Assembly (NCBI GenBank): GCA_964527685.1
Contig: CAZGOC010000001.1
Span: 310,001 to 374,000, forward strand
Direction of reading: 5' to 3'
DNA from: UBA7396 sp964527685
Lineage (GTDB): Bacteria > Patescibacteriota > Gracilibacteria > BD1-5 > UBA6164
DNA length: 64,000 nucleotides
Shown here one piece after another: positions 42,106 to 54,478 of the stretch; the first letter of the stretch is position 1, and each line of letters opens with the position of its first letter. The notes below the pieces were generated by a model. That model ran no database searches, had not been told where the DNA came from, and saw nothing but the letters and a program-made list of their open reading frames with translations. The translations under genes and the position numbers were made by a program.

Positions 42106-43404
42106 ATGCTAAAAAACAATGACAAAATATTATTTGATTTAATACAAAAAGAGTTCAATAGACAACAAACAGAAATAGAATTAATTGCATCAGAAAATTA
42201 TGTTTCTTTAGATGTACTTGAAGCAAATGGAACTATTTTGACAAATAAATATTCAGAATGATATCCAGGAAAAAGATATTATGCATGACAAGAATTTATA
42301 GATGAAATAGAAAATCTTGCGATTTCAAGAGCAAAAGAATTATTTTGAGCTGAATATGTAAATGTGCAACCACTTTCTGGAAGCCCTGCAAATATGGCTT
42401 GTTATATGGCAGTTTTAAAACCTTGAGATACAGTTTTAGGATTATCACTTGATCAATGATGACATTTGAGTCACTGACACCCATTAAATTTTTCATGACT
42501 TTTATACAATATGGTTCCTTATTTTCTAGACAAAAATACTGAAATTATAGACATGGATGAAGTTGAAAAAATTGCTTTAGAGTGTAAACCAAAAATGATT
42601 TTAGCTTGATTTTCAGCATATCCTAGATCCCTTGACTGGAAAAGATTTAGACAAATAGCAGACAAAGTTTGAGCTATTTTAATGGCAGACATAGCACATA
42701 TTGCTTGACTTATTGCAGGTGGAGTTTTAGAAAATCCTATTCCTTATTGTGATATAGTGACAACAACAACTCATAAAACACTTAGATGACCAAGATGAGC
42801 AATAATTATGTCTAAAGAAAAGTATTGACCATCAATTGCAAGAGCAGTTTTTCCTTGAATTCAATGAGGACCTCATGAGCATACTATTGCTGCAAAAGCA
42901 GTTGCTTTTAAAGAAGCTTTAGACTCAAGTTTTAAAGTGTATACTAGACAAGTTGTTGATAATGCTAAATATTTTGCTAAAAATTTAATGGAAAAATGAT
43001 TTAAAGTTGTATCTAATTGAACAGATAATCATCTTGTTTTAGTTGATGTATTTAATAGTTTTTGAGTTACTTGAAAAGAAGCAGAAAAAGTACTTGAACT
43101 TGTTTGATTGTCAACAAATAAAAATATGATTCCATATGATACAAGAAAACCACTTGACCCATCTTGAATCAGACTTTGAACTCCAGCAATGACAACAAGA
43201 TGAATGAAAGAGGTTGAAGCTCTGATTTTAGCAAATATTTTTCATAAAGCTATTTTAGAATTACAAAAAGCAAAATGATACAATTCTACAATAGATGATA
43301 AATCAAATGATTTAGTATTTGAAAATAAAGACTTTTTAAATAATTTAAAAAGTCTAAAACAAGAAATTTTAGAATTATGTGAGAAGTTTCCTATTTATAA
43401 ATAG
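42106..43404 (+). CDS. glyA: Serine hydroxymethyltransferase
   Basis: 432 residues, normal size. Substrate and cofactor motifs in order: ELIASENYVS, NKYSEGYPGKRYYAGQEFID, VQPLSGSPANMA, HGHPLNFSG and the PLP lysine K224 in TTTTHKTLRGPRGA. The enzyme interconverts serine and glycine with tetrahydrofolate and feeds one-carbon units. In a genome that spends UGA as well as GGN on glycine, glycine supply is of obvious use. Stop codon is UAG, rarer here than UAA. No operon partner; the 173 bp downstream carries a conserved stem-loop element. Confidence 0.96.
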
Positions 43405-43458
43405 AGTAATTATTTGAATATATATCTAAAATAAGTATTAAAAATGCAAATAAAATTT

Positions 43459-43496
43459 GAATAAAACTGGGACCTATGTTTAGGTACGGATAGTTA
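43459..43496 (+). promoter_or_regulatory. Two-copy stem-loop element, copy A (upstream of uvrA)
   Basis: Shares about 38 bases with the element at 55273: AATAAAACTGG, then ACCTAT, a short loop, TAGGTA and GATAGTTA. Both copies can pair as AACT/AGTT outside and ACCTA/TAGGT inside with an unequal internal loop. It lies about 80 bp before uvrA, behind a TAG-ended gene. Could be a 5' leader RNA motif or a protein-binding palindrome. Confidence 0.55.
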
Positions 43497-43513
43497 AAAA
43501 ATAAAAATCAAAC

Positions 43514-43540
43514 TTGAAAAAAAATAAAAATGATTATAAT
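43514..43540 (+). promoter_or_regulatory. Possible uvrA promoter
   Basis: TTGAAA at 43514-43519 and TATAAT at 43535-43540, spacing 15 bp, with TGAT before the -10. Start codon 38 bp downstream. The short spacer lowers confidence; an alternative promoter upstream of the stem-loop element would place that element in the transcript. Confidence 0.4.
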
Positions 43541-43577
43541 AATATTTTGTATTATTTTATAAAAAACTATCAAAAAA

Positions 43578-46412
43578 ATGTCAGAATTTTTAATCCTAAA
43601 ATGAGCTTCAACACATAATTTAAAAAATATAGATGTTAAGATTCCAAAAAATAAATTAACAGTTATTACTTGACTTTCATGATCTTGAAAATCATCACTT
43701 GCTTTTAAAACTATTTACAATATTTGACAACAAAAATATTTAGAAAGCCTTTCTTCATATGCAAGAATGTTTATTTGATGAATGTGAGAAGAAGCTATTT
43801 ATAGTGAAGTTTCATGACTTTCTCCTGCTATTTCAATAGATCAAAAAACAACAAATAAAAATCCAAGATCTACAGTTTGAACTATTACAGAAATTTATGA
43901 TTATTATAAATTATTATATCTAAATATTTGAGAAAGAAAATGTATAGATTGTGGACATGATATAAAAAAAGATTCATTATTGTCTATAATAGAAGAATTA
44001 AAAACTCATAATATTTGAGAAAAATTTATGATAAAATTTCAAATATTAAAAAATGAAAAAGATTTATCTATAGAATTAATAAAAAAAGAAGTTTTAAAAA
44101 GTTGATTTATAAGATATCAAATTTGAGATGATATTTATACTTTATCAGATGAAGTTTGAAATATAGATTTAAATAAAAAAAATATATATGTAATTTTAGA
44201 CAGATTAATAGTAAAAAATTATGATACAGAAGATTGATTAAAAGACTTAAAAAGACTAAAAGACAGCTTAACACTTGCTTTTAAATCTTGAGGAGGACTG
44301 CTTGAAATAGATTTTTTAAAAGAATCTAAAACAGAAAATCATAAATACTCAAATATATTTGTTTGTTCTAATTGTGGACATATACCAAGTGAATTAGATA
44401 TATCAAATTTTTCATTTAATTCTCCAGCTTGAAGTTGTGATAGTTGTCATGGTCTTTGAGAGAAACCAGTTTTTTTAGAGGAAAATATTACAAACCCAAG
44501 ACTAACTATTGCAGAATGAGCTATTTTGCCATGGTTTTGAAGTGCTTATTATAATGAATTATTGCTTTCAGTTTGCAGGGATCATAAAATAAATGCAAAT
44601 GAAAAATATTGAAAATTATCAAAAAAAGATAAAGAAATCATACTTTATTGAACTTGAGAACAAACATATAAAATAAGCCCAGAAAATACATTTTCTTGAA
44701 AAGTCTATCATTGAAAATATAAATGAATTATAAACATTTTAACAGAAAAATTTTTTTCATGAGATACTGAAGATGAAAAATTAAGTCAATATATGACAAA
44801 TATGGATTGTCAAGTTTGTAATTGATATAGGCTAAACAAAGAGAGTTTATCTGTTTATTTTAAATGATTAAATATTTGAGAATTATCAAATATGTCAGTT
44901 AAAAAATCAATAGATTTTTTTAAAAAAGTAGCTTTATCAAAAAATGAAGAATTAATAGCAAAAAATATTTTAAAAAATATTATAGACAGACTTGAATTTT
45001 TACATTGAGTTTGACTAGAATATATGACTATTTCAAGAAAATCAAATACACTTTCAGGATGAGAGTCACAAAGAATTCGTCTTGCTACACAAATTTGAAC
45101 TAAATTAGAATGAATTATTTATGTACTTGATGAACCATCTATTTGACTTCATCCAAGAGATAATGATATGCTAATTGAAAATTTAAAAAAATTAAGAGAT
45201 ATTTGAAATACATTGATTGTTGTTGAGCATGATGAAGATATTATGAAAAATGCAGATTATATTATAGACATATGACCTTGAGCTTGAATTCATTGATGAA
45301 ATATAGTTGCAGAGTGAACTTTTGATGAAATTTGTAAAAATAAAAACTCTATAACTTGACCTTATTTATCAAAACAAATTGAAGTGAAAGTAGATAGAAA
45401 AAAAAGAGTTTTAAAAAATTATTTAGAAATAATTTGAGCACATCATAACAATTTAAAAAATATTGATGTCAAAATTCCACTACAAAACTTATCAGTTGTC
45501 ACTTGAGTTTCATGATCTTGAAAATCATCACTTGTAAATCATATATTAGCAAATCATTTATCAAATAAATTAAATTGAGCTAAAAGACAAGTTTGAAAAG
45601 TAAAAGAAATTAAGTGACTAGAATTTATAGACAAAGCAATAGTTGTTGATCAATCACCAATTTGAAAAACTCCAAGAAGTAATCCAGCAACTTATACATG
45701 ACTTTTTACACATATAAGAGATATTTTTGCTACAAGTGAAGAGGCTAAAATTAGATGATACTGACCAGGAAGATTTAGTTTTAATACTCGTGATTGAAGA
45801 TGTCATTATTGTGATTGAGATGGGACAAAAAAGATAGAAATGCATTTTTTACCAACTGTTTATGTAAAGTGTGAATATTGTGAATGAAAAAGATTTAACA
45901 AAGAAACTTTGGAAGTAGAGTTTAAATGAAAAAATATTGCTGATGTGCTTGATATGACAGTAGAAGAAGCTATATGATTTTTTAAAAATCAACCAAAAAT
46001 AATTAAAATACTAGAAGTTTTAAATGATGTAGGGCTTTGATATATAAAACTAGGACAATCATCAACAACACTTTCAGGATGAGAATCTCAAAGAATTAAA
46101 CTCTCAACAGAGCTTTCAAAAAGATCTACTTCAAAAACATTTTACATACTTGATGAGCCAACTACCTGACTTCATTTTCAAGATACATTTAAGTTGCTTA
46201 AAATACTACATTCACTTGTAGACAAATGAAATACTGTACTCGTTATTGAACATAATATGGAAGTTATATTAAACTCAGATTATATTATAGATATTTGACC
46301 AACAGGATGAGATGATTGATGATATTTAGTAGTTAATTGAGATATAAATGAAGTAAAAAATTGTGAAAAAAGCTTTACTTGAAATGCTATAAGAAAATAT
46401 TTAAATAAATAA
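43578..46412 (+). CDS. uvrA: Excinuclease ABC subunit A
   Basis: 944 residues, full length. Two ABC modules: Walker A GLSGSGKS at 32-39 and GVSGSGKSS from 643; signatures LSGGESQRIRLATQ and LSGGESQRIKLSTE; Walker B VLDEPSIGLHPRD and LDEPTTGLHF. Zinc-binding cysteine sites lie at CIDCGHD, CSNCGHIPSE with CDSCHGLGE, and CHYCDGDGTK with VKCEYCEGKRF. UvrA finds bulky DNA lesions and loads UvrB for nucleotide excision repair. It is followed 5 bp later by murB, so the two are one operon. The upstream gap carries the stem-loop element. Confidence 0.97.
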
Positions 46413-46417
46413 AATAA

Positions 46418-47302
46418 ATGTTAAAACTCCTACAACAAAATATAGAAATAACAAAATTATCTAATTTTAAAACTAAAGCATTTACAAAATACTATTTTGA
46501 AATAAATGATGAGAGCGATGTTTTAAAATTAGAAGAAATACTAAAATTTACCAAAGAAAATAACTTAAAAACCCTTTTTGTTTGAGCTTGAACTAATATG
46601 TTATTTGCCTTTGATTTATTTGAGTGAGTTATTATAAAAAATAATTTAACTTGATATTTTTATGATGAAAATACTAAAATGCTTGAAGTATTTTCAAATG
46701 AAAAAACAACTCAAATAGCACTAAATTTAGAAAATAATTACAACCAAAATATATGGCATAGATTTATTTGATTACCTGGTAGTATTTGAGGTGCTTTATT
46801 TTGAAATGCTTGATGTTTTTGACTTGAAACAGAAAATAATTTTTTTAAAGCAATTGTCTATAATCTGTCTACAAATAAAATAGAAATATTAAATAAAAAT
46901 GAAATAAATTTTTCTTATAGGAACTCATTATTTAAACAAACTAAGAATTATTTTATTATAAAAATATATTTTGATTTGTCTAAAATTATAGAAAAATATT
47001 CATCAGATGTTGATAATATAAAATTTAGAGAAGAAATTCAGCCAAAATGAAATAGTTGTTGAAGTTTTTTTAAAAATCCATCAAAAGAAAACTCTGCTTG
47101 AAGTTTAATTGAACAAGTTTGATTAAAATGATTTAAATATAATAATGCTTATTTTAGTGATAAACATGCAAATTTTTTAATGACTTTAAATGATAATTGA
47201 GATTATAATGATTTGATGTATTTAATAAAATTAGCTCAAGAAAAAGTTTTTAAAAATTTTAATTTATTACTTGAAAATGAAGTCCAAATAATTACAAATT
47301 AA
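46418..47302 (+). CDS. murB: UDP-N-acetylenolpyruvoylglucosamine reductase MurB
   Basis: 294 residues. FAD-binding motifs VGAGTNMLF and GLPGSIGGALFGNAGCFG, then FSYRNSLFK, the catalytic serine in GNSCGSFFKNP, AGSLIEQVGLKGF and HANFLM. MurB reduces the MurA product to UDP-MurNAc with NADPH. The final catalytic glutamate fits ENEVQII at the C-terminus. It follows uvrA by 5 bp and ends before a hairpin terminator. With MurA (21638) the first two steps of muramic acid synthesis are both present. Confidence 0.95.
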
Positions 47303-47332
47303 TTTCTTTAAAAGACAATAGATTAAACTTTG

Positions 47333-47372
47333 AAAAAATAAGAAGTATTTTTATAATTACTTCTTATTTTTT
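47333..47372 (+). terminator. Terminator of the uvrA-murB operon
   Basis: 15-bp arms (47333-47347 and 47358-47372) around loop TTTTTATAAT, the right arm ending in T. It lies 30 bp after murB and 12 bp before the next gene. Confidence 0.8.
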
Positions 47373-47384
47373 ATAAAATAATTA

Positions 47385-48356
47385 ATGCTAGACAAAAAAA
47401 TAAAAGCATATAATGTAGTTTTAGATAAAATTAAAAAATCCAAAAATATTGCATTAATATCACATAAAAATCCAGATATTGATACAATATCATCACGAGT
47501 TTCATTTTATGAAATGATAAAAATAAATTTTAATCAAAAAAAAATTGATTTAATTTGTATTGATAAAATTCCTACTAAATACAACTTTTTAATAAATACA
47601 GATAAATTTAAAACAGATTTTAATCCAAGTAAATATGATTTAATAATTTTTTTTGATAGTTGAAGTAAAACTCAAACCTGATTTGATTTAAAATATGAAA
47701 TACTTTTTGATAAAAAAACTTTTAATACTATCTCTATCGATCATCATATAACAAATGAAATTTATGCTAGACAAAATATATTAAATACAACATATTCTTC
47801 AACTACAATGATTATTTATGAGATATTTTTAATATGTAAATTAAAAATTAATTCTTACATTGCAACTTCATTACTTGCTTGAATTTATACAGATACTTGA
47901 TGATTTAAACATTCAAATACAACAAATATTACTTATTTTATAGCTTGAGAATTATTAAAATTAGGAGCAGATTATAATTTGATAGTAGACAAGTTTTTTA
48001 AAAATAATTCTTTGTCTACAATAAAACTTTGGTGAAAAGTTATAAACGAAAGCTTTATTGATGATGAAAATATACTATATTCGTATGTAAATAAATCTAT
48101 AATTGATAGTTATAATTCTAGTTATGAAGAAGTTTCTTGAGTTATAGATCACCTAAATACAACTTCCTGAATAAAATATTGTAGTTTATTTACACAAAAA
48201 GGAGAATTTATAAAAGCTTCTTTAAGAACCTTAAGAGATGATATAGATTTGACTTTAGTTGCTAAAAAATATAATTGATGAGGACATAAAAAAGCATCTT
48301 GATTTACTACAAAGTGACAAGCACAATTCACTTCAAATTTTAAAATAGTTGATTAA
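47385..48356 (+). CDS. DHH/DHHA1 phosphoesterase (NrnA-like)
   Basis: 323 residues. DHH-family motifs: I in SHKNPDIDTISS, II in IIFFDSGSKTQTG, III the DHH triad at 119-121 (SIDHHITNEIYA) and IV in YTDTGGFKHSNT; the DHHA1 glycine motif YNGGGHKKASGF near the C-terminus. NrnA-type members degrade short oligoribonucleotides or pAp, GdpP-type relatives cut cyclic di-AMP; the two-domain soluble form favours the former. Followed 10 bp later by ruvA. One in-frame CGA stands after ISS. Confidence 0.9.
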
Positions 48357-48366
48357 TAAAAAAAAT

Positions 48367-48957
48367 ATGATTTCATATATAAACTGAATTATAAAAAATA
48401 TCGAATTAAACCAAGTTATAATTTTAACAAATTTTTGAATTTGATATGAAATTATAATAAATGAATTAATTTATTCTCATATAATAAATAAAAAAGAAAT
48501 TGAATTATTTATTTATCATAATATTACAGAAAATTGACAAAATTTATTTTGATTTCTTACTTTTGAAGATAGAGAATTTTTTAAAGAACTTATAAAAATA
48601 TCTTGAGTTTGATGAAAGGTAGCTCAGAATATTATGTCTTTATGAACAACTAAATTAAAAACAGCTATTTATGAAGATGATAAAAAATTAATAGAAAGTA
48701 TAAAATGAGTTTGAAAAAAAATGTCTGAAAAAATTATACTAGAACTAAAAGATAAAGATTTTATAAAAAATATAATATTTAAAAAAGAACTAAAAGAAAA
48801 TACAAATAAAATTGAAAAAGTATTAAAAGATGAAATTATGTCTACTTTGACTAATATGTGATATAATCCTAAAAGAGTAGAAGAGTTGCTACAAACATTG
48901 CCTGATGATTATGATAATATGCAAAAAATAATTCCATTTATTATAAAAAATATTTAA
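48367..48957 (+). CDS. ruvA: Holliday junction DNA helicase subunit RuvA
   Basis: 196 residues. OB-fold N-terminus (MISYINGIIKNIELNQVIIL, FLTFEDREFFKEL), two helix-hairpin-helix motifs (KISGVGGKVAQNIMS and IKGVGKKMSEKII) and a small C-terminal domain for RuvB contact (STLTNMGYNPKRVEELL). It recognises four-way junctions and positions the RuvB motor. RuvB and RuvC are not here. It shares a transcript with the DHH gene and ends at a perfect terminator. Confidence 0.95.
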
Positions 48958-48958
48958 A

Positions 48959-48987
48959 AAAACTTGAGAAAATTCTCAAGTTTTTTT
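48959..48987. terminator. Terminator between ruvA and the convergent PKD gene
   Basis: AAACTTGAGAA and its complement separated by two bases, followed by T. The T run overlaps the stop of the convergent gene at 48986. Confidence 0.85.
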
Positions 48988-51652
48988 ATTCAATTTCAAT
49001 TTCAACACTATCGCTCATTACATTGTTATTTGCTAAATCAATAGTTAAAACAACTTTATATTTTCAAGGTTTTTTATAAGCATGGCTTGGATTTGCTTCT
49101 GGTGAATTACTTCAATCTCAAAAATCCCAATGATATGCTACTATTTGCCCAAGAGAATTACTTGATAGAAAATCAATTTCTTGTCAAGTAGGTGCTTTTT
49201 TCATTGATACATTTATTTTAGCACTTGATTCTAATGGCTTTAGTATTAAATCTTTTGTTATACTATATTCTTTTCATTTTCTTGTTACAACAGTTAATTT
49301 TACTTTATAATTTCATTCTTTTAAATATCTATGTCCTGAGTTTGTAGCATCTCTTTCCTCAACTATGCCATCTCAATAATCATAAATAAATTTTATAATA
49401 TCGTCATTTTTTATTTTACTTAATGATGCGTCAAAGGCTACTAGTGCAGGAGCATATTCAGTATCTGATTTTAAATTTAAACTTAAATCAGCTTCTTTTT
49501 CTACAAATTCTAAATTTATTTTTTGAGTTAATTCTAAAAATAAGTTTTTATCTCTTCTATGTTTAAATTTGTATTTAACTAATACTTCTTCAAATCAAGC
49601 AAAATTAAATTCATATTCAAATATTTTTCATTCTCCTTCATTGCTTCCATCTCATTTTACATCCCAATTTATACTATCTAAAACATATAGAGAATTATCA
49701 GATTTTATAGTTTTTGCATCAAAGTTTATTTTTGTAGGATTTCATATATTGTAAATAGAGTAATCATTTGTTTTTTGGTCATATTTTACATCATTTATCT
49801 TAGAATTGTTTATATAAAAATCAATTTGTCCATTTAATTTCATTTTTTTTGTAGTTGTAACTTTTTTTGTTAGCACATTTGATTCTCAATTTGAATTTAT
49901 TAATTTTACACTTATGTTGTAATCTCAATAATCAGTAAACTTATATGTTATTTTAGATGATTCTTCCATATTTAACTTATCTGATTTTTGTTTGTATTCT
50001 TTTCCATCAATTGTCCAAATAAATTCTTCAATAAATCAATCTCAAAAATTATTTTCTATATCTGATACTTTAAAAGTATATTCTAAATCATTATCTATAG
50101 ATACTTCTTGGTTTATTTTTCAATTTATTGATGACTTTTCTCAAGATATAGTAAAAATCCTATTCATATAATTATTTTTTGAATTTTTTAATTTCATTCA
50201 AATAAGAGATTTTTCAAAATATACTTTACTTGGTTGGAAATTGTATCAGGTATAAGCTGGTTTTGTTAAATCATCTTCTAAATACCACTCTACTTCTCAA
50301 AGAGGTTTTAATTCGTTTGCATTAAAAGAGATTGTTTTTCATCAATTTTCTAGTGTCTTTTCTTTTATATCAACCACATAGGCAACTGAAATTTCAGGTT
50401 GTTCTGAAGCTGGTTTTTGAATAACTCATTTTTCTCTAAACCTTGTGTCAACTCACTCTAGAGTTAGTGATATTTTATAATTTCATTTTTTATCAAATGT
50501 ATAAATTACATCAGGAGTTTTTGTTTCTAGTGTTTTTCAATTTCAAAAATTCCAAATATATTTATTTATTGCAAATCATTGTCTTTGTTCATCTTTTTGT
50601 AAATAAGTAACATCCAACTTTATATCAATAGGTCAAATTATTGAATTTGTGTCTGAAATTATAGCTCAAGATTTTCATATTTTTTCATCATTTAACAAGT
50701 TATTATCATAAATTTGGACAAGTCAGTATGAATATTCAAGCCAATTAGGAAGCTGTTTTATAGTTTTATCTAAATACATCCATAGAGTCACAGACGATCA
50801 AGCTATTATTAGCATAATTATAGATAATATACTAAAAATAACTTTTTTTCTCTTTTGATCTTTTTTTGTAAATAAAGCTTTAAATAAAACTATTATAAGT
50901 AATATAGTTTCAATAATTATGACTATTGAAAAAATAGTAGTTGTTAGTGTTAGTAAAAAACTATTTATATCATTTAGGCTAATTCATAAAGAGGCAAAAA
51001 AAGCAACATCTTCAGGGGTTTTAGCATTTATTATAACAAATGTTAAAAATGCACCTCATAAAATAAGTGCAATAAACAAAATTCCTCATAAAAATCAAAA
51101 TGCAGTTGATGCTGAAACTCATTTTTTTGCTACTTGTTTTTTTTCTACTTTTTTTTCAGATAATTTTGCTTTCAAAAATATAGTTTCTCAAAAATTTGAA
51201 GGAACTGATTTTACTAAAATATCAATTGCCTTTTCTCTAAAGACAGTTAATCAATCTCATTTTTGTTCTATATTATTTTTTGTAAGATCAAGTTTTGAGA
51301 TGGTTTTTAGTTTTATAACTAAACTAGAATAAGTATGATATTTTATATATTTTAAGTCTTTTAAAATACTATCTTTTTTGAAAGATAATTTTACTAAATC
51401 ATTTGTTGGCTCTATTACAACAAAATCATATTCATTTTTTAATAAAATAAATAATAAATCATCAACTTCATTTATATTTATATCAATAATTTCTTTTTTT
51501 TCTACATTTTCCTTACTATTTCAAAGATCATTTTCTTTTTTTTTGTCAAGTGGATCTAACTCTTTAGGTCTAATTTCCTTGTCTGTTAAAATAGTTGATA
51601 ACTTTTCTATATCTAAATTATTTTCATCAAATGGATTGTTATTCTGAGTCAT
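48986..51652 (-). CDS. PKD-repeat surface protein with PilB-N2-like cytoplasmic domain
   Basis: 888 residues in three parts. Residues about 45-160 resemble the N2 domain that precedes the ATPase core in PilB/GspE: LLKNEYDFVVIEPTNDLVKL, then LVIKLKTISKLDL with EQKGDG, and KSVPSNFGETIFLKA; the ATPase core itself is absent. Three hydrophobic segments follow (about 180-205, 225-250, 265-285). The remaining 580 residues are extracytoplasmic beta domains with at least four PKD-type repeats, best seen in GDFGDGSNSPEANPSHAY and YDYGDGIVEERDATNSGHRY. It could link an external adhesive or structural part to the pilus machine inside. The gene is single, convergent with ruvA and downstream of secA. Confidence 0.7.
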
Positions 51653-51726
51653 AATTTTAAATTATAAAATATTTTAAATCATTATATCATAAATATTATA
51701 GAAAAAGCAAATTTTTTGACTTTAAA

Positions 51727-51753
51727 AAAAAGACTTTTTAAAAAAAGTCTTTA
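51727..51753. terminator. Terminator at the secA stop
   Basis: AAAGACTTTTT and its complement around AAA, touching the secA stop codon at 51751. On the minus strand it is followed by a long T run. Confidence 0.8.
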
Positions 51754-54354
51754 TACTCTAATTTTTGTTTTATTTCAAGAATTATTTGCTTTATTTTGAT
51801 TTGGATTTGCAAAAAGTGGATTTGAATTTGATTGACTAGTTATATTTAAACTTTCTTCATCATTTGTTATGATAAAATTATTTTCATTTAACTCCATTTG
51901 TTTTATTTCAATATCTTGTTTTACTATAAATATAGTTTTTGTAACTTTATATCAAATCTCTCAAATCAAATCTTCAAATTTATAAAATGCTTTTTCTTTA
52001 TAAACTATTAAAGGGTTTTTTTGGGCATATCATTCAAATGCAACTGATTCTCTTAATTTACTCATAGAATCAATATGCCTCATCCATAATTCATCTATTG
52101 ATTGTAAAACAACCTTTCTTTCAATATCATAAAAATCTTCAATATCAGTAAATTTTTGTGCTACTTTATCTATTTCATTTTTTGCTAAATTTCATATATA
52201 TTTTGCTATACTTTCATCATCTTGGATTCAAGAAACATCATTTTTTTCAATTACATTGTCAATTAATTCAAATCATAAAAATTCATTTACTTTTTTTATA
52301 ATTTCTTCTTTTGGAGTATTTTTTAATTCTAAAGCTAAAACAAATTTTTCTACTTGTTCTCAAACCATTTCTTTTACATCATTGTCTATATTTTGAGAAT
52401 CAAGTATTTTATCTCTTTTTGAATAAATAATTTCTCTATGTTTGTTTATTACATCATCATATTCAAGTACATGTTTTCTACTATCAAAATGATATCATTC
52501 TACTTGTTTTTGAACTGAAGTTACTCTTTTTGTTAACATAGAGCTTTGAGCTAAAGGTTCATCATCTGGAATTGAAGCAAACATTGGAGAGTTAAAAACT
52601 CAAAATAATTTATCTCATCCAAATATTCTCATTATTTCATCATTTGGTGAAATTAAAAATTGAGTATATCAAGGGTCTCATTGTCTTCAGGCCCTTCATC
52701 TTAATTGATTATCAATTCTTCTTGTTTCGTGTTTTTCTGTTCAAAGTATTACAAGTCATCAAAGTTCTGCAACTCACTCTCAAAGTTTGATGTCAGTTCA
52801 TCTTCAAGCCATATTAGTAGCTATAGTTACAGCTCACAATTGTCAAGCATTTGCAACTATTTCAGCTTCTTTTTCATGATATTTTGCATTTAATACATTG
52901 TGTGGAACTCAAGCTTCTTTTAATCTATTTGATAAATATTCTGATTTTTCAACAGATATAGTTCAAACAAGCACTGGTTGTTTTTTTTCATGGAAATCTT
53001 TAATCATTTTTATTGCATAATCAAATTTTCCAAGCTCATTTTTAAATAATAAATCACTATCATCAATTCTTGCAATAGGCTTATTTGTAGGAATTACAAG
53101 AGTTTCAAGAGCATAAACTTTATAAAATTCTTCTTCTTCAGTTTTTGCAGTTCAAGTCATTCAAGCAAGTTTAAAATACATTCTAAAATAATTTTGAAAT
53201 GTAATTGATGCAAGAGTTTTACTCTCTCTTTTTACTTCTACTCCTTCTTTTGCTTCTATAGCTTGATGAAGTCATTCACTATATCTTCTTCAAGATAAAA
53301 CTCTTCAAGTATGTTCGTCAATAATTAAAACTTCTCCGTCTGGTGAAACTAAATAATCTTTATCTTTTTTATAAACTGATCTTGCTTTTAAGGCATTTTC
53401 TATATGGTGTAAATCATTGTATCTATCAGAAACATATATATTTTCAACCTTTAAAATTTTTTCAATTTTTGTAATTCAAGCATCTGTTAAAGTAGAAGTT
53501 TTTTGTTTTTCATCTATTTTATAATCAACTCATTCATTTAATTCTTTTGAAATTAATGCAAATTGCATATATTTTGAAGTTGGCTCATTGTCAGGCATTG
53601 AAATAATTAATGGAGTTCTTGCTTCGTCTATTAAAATACTATCAACTTCATCTATAATTGCAAAAAAAGGTTTTGACATAACTTTATTTTCTTTTTTTGT
53701 AACCATATTATCTCTTAGATAATCAAATCACATCTCATTATTTGTAGCATAAACTACATCTTTATGATAATTTTCATATTTTATATTATGATTTTGATTA
53801 TGAAGTATAACTCAAACAGAAAGTCATAAGGCATTGTATAAAACTCACATTTCCTCACTATCTCTTGATGCTAAATAATCATTTACAGTTACTATATGAA
53901 CTGGATTTCAAGTTAATGCATTTAAATAAGCAGGCAAAGTTGCTACTAAAGTTTTTCATTCTCAAGTTTTCATTTCAGCTACTTGTCCGTCATGAATTGC
54001 CATTCATCAAATAAGTTGCACATCATAAGGAACCATATTCCAAGTGATTTCTTTTCAAGAAGGAAGAGTGAATTTTTGTCAATTTATTAATTTTGTTGCA
54101 GTTTTTAGGTTTGTGAAAGCCTCTACTAAAACTTCTTTTAATTTTGAGTTAATTTCTTCAAAATCTTTTGGGTTTTGAAAATCAAGATCTTTAAAATTTT
54201 CCTTTAACTCTAGGGTTTTTGCTTTTACTTGATCTAAAGTAAATCCTTCAAACTCTTTTTCTTTTAGTTTTATTTCCTCAACTACTTTTAAATAATTATT
54301 TATTTTTTTCTTATCTGGATCACCAAAAATAGCTTTTATAATATCTTCTAACAT
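51751..54354 (-). CDS. secA: Preprotein translocase ATPase SecA
   Basis: 867 residues. MKTGEGKTLVATLPAYL (Walker A), VHIVTVNDYLASRDSEEMG, YATNNEMGFDYLRDNM, IDEVDSILIDEARTPLIIS and the second motor domain with TNMAGRGTDIKLGEGV, LGTEKHETRRIDNQLRGRAG and GRQGDPG. The scaffold and helical wing domains follow (RKHVLEYDDVINKHREIIY). The C-terminal zinc-binding tail is missing; the protein ends in an Asn-rich tail. SecA drives unfolded preproteins through SecYEG, in line with the many signal peptides nearby. The start is ATG 54354; a longer in-frame reading upstream overlaps the divergent gene and is not credible. Confidence 0.96.
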
Positions 54355-54478
54355 ATGATTTAATTTTTTTAAAAAAATAACTAAGAGATTATATAAAAAA
54401 GTTTTTAAAATACAAATTTTTGATTTTATTAAAATACTAAATATAATAAATTTTAAAAAATTTAATAATACTAAAACA

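Noticed and set aside
50919..51332. Plus-strand reading frame of 137 codons over the PKD protein gene
   Set aside because: Antisense shadow of the membrane-segment region; no start context or family.
54352..54356. Frameshifts or pseudogenes suggested by many short frames under the standard code
   Set aside because: All breaks are TGA codons; with UGA as glycine the genes are full length.
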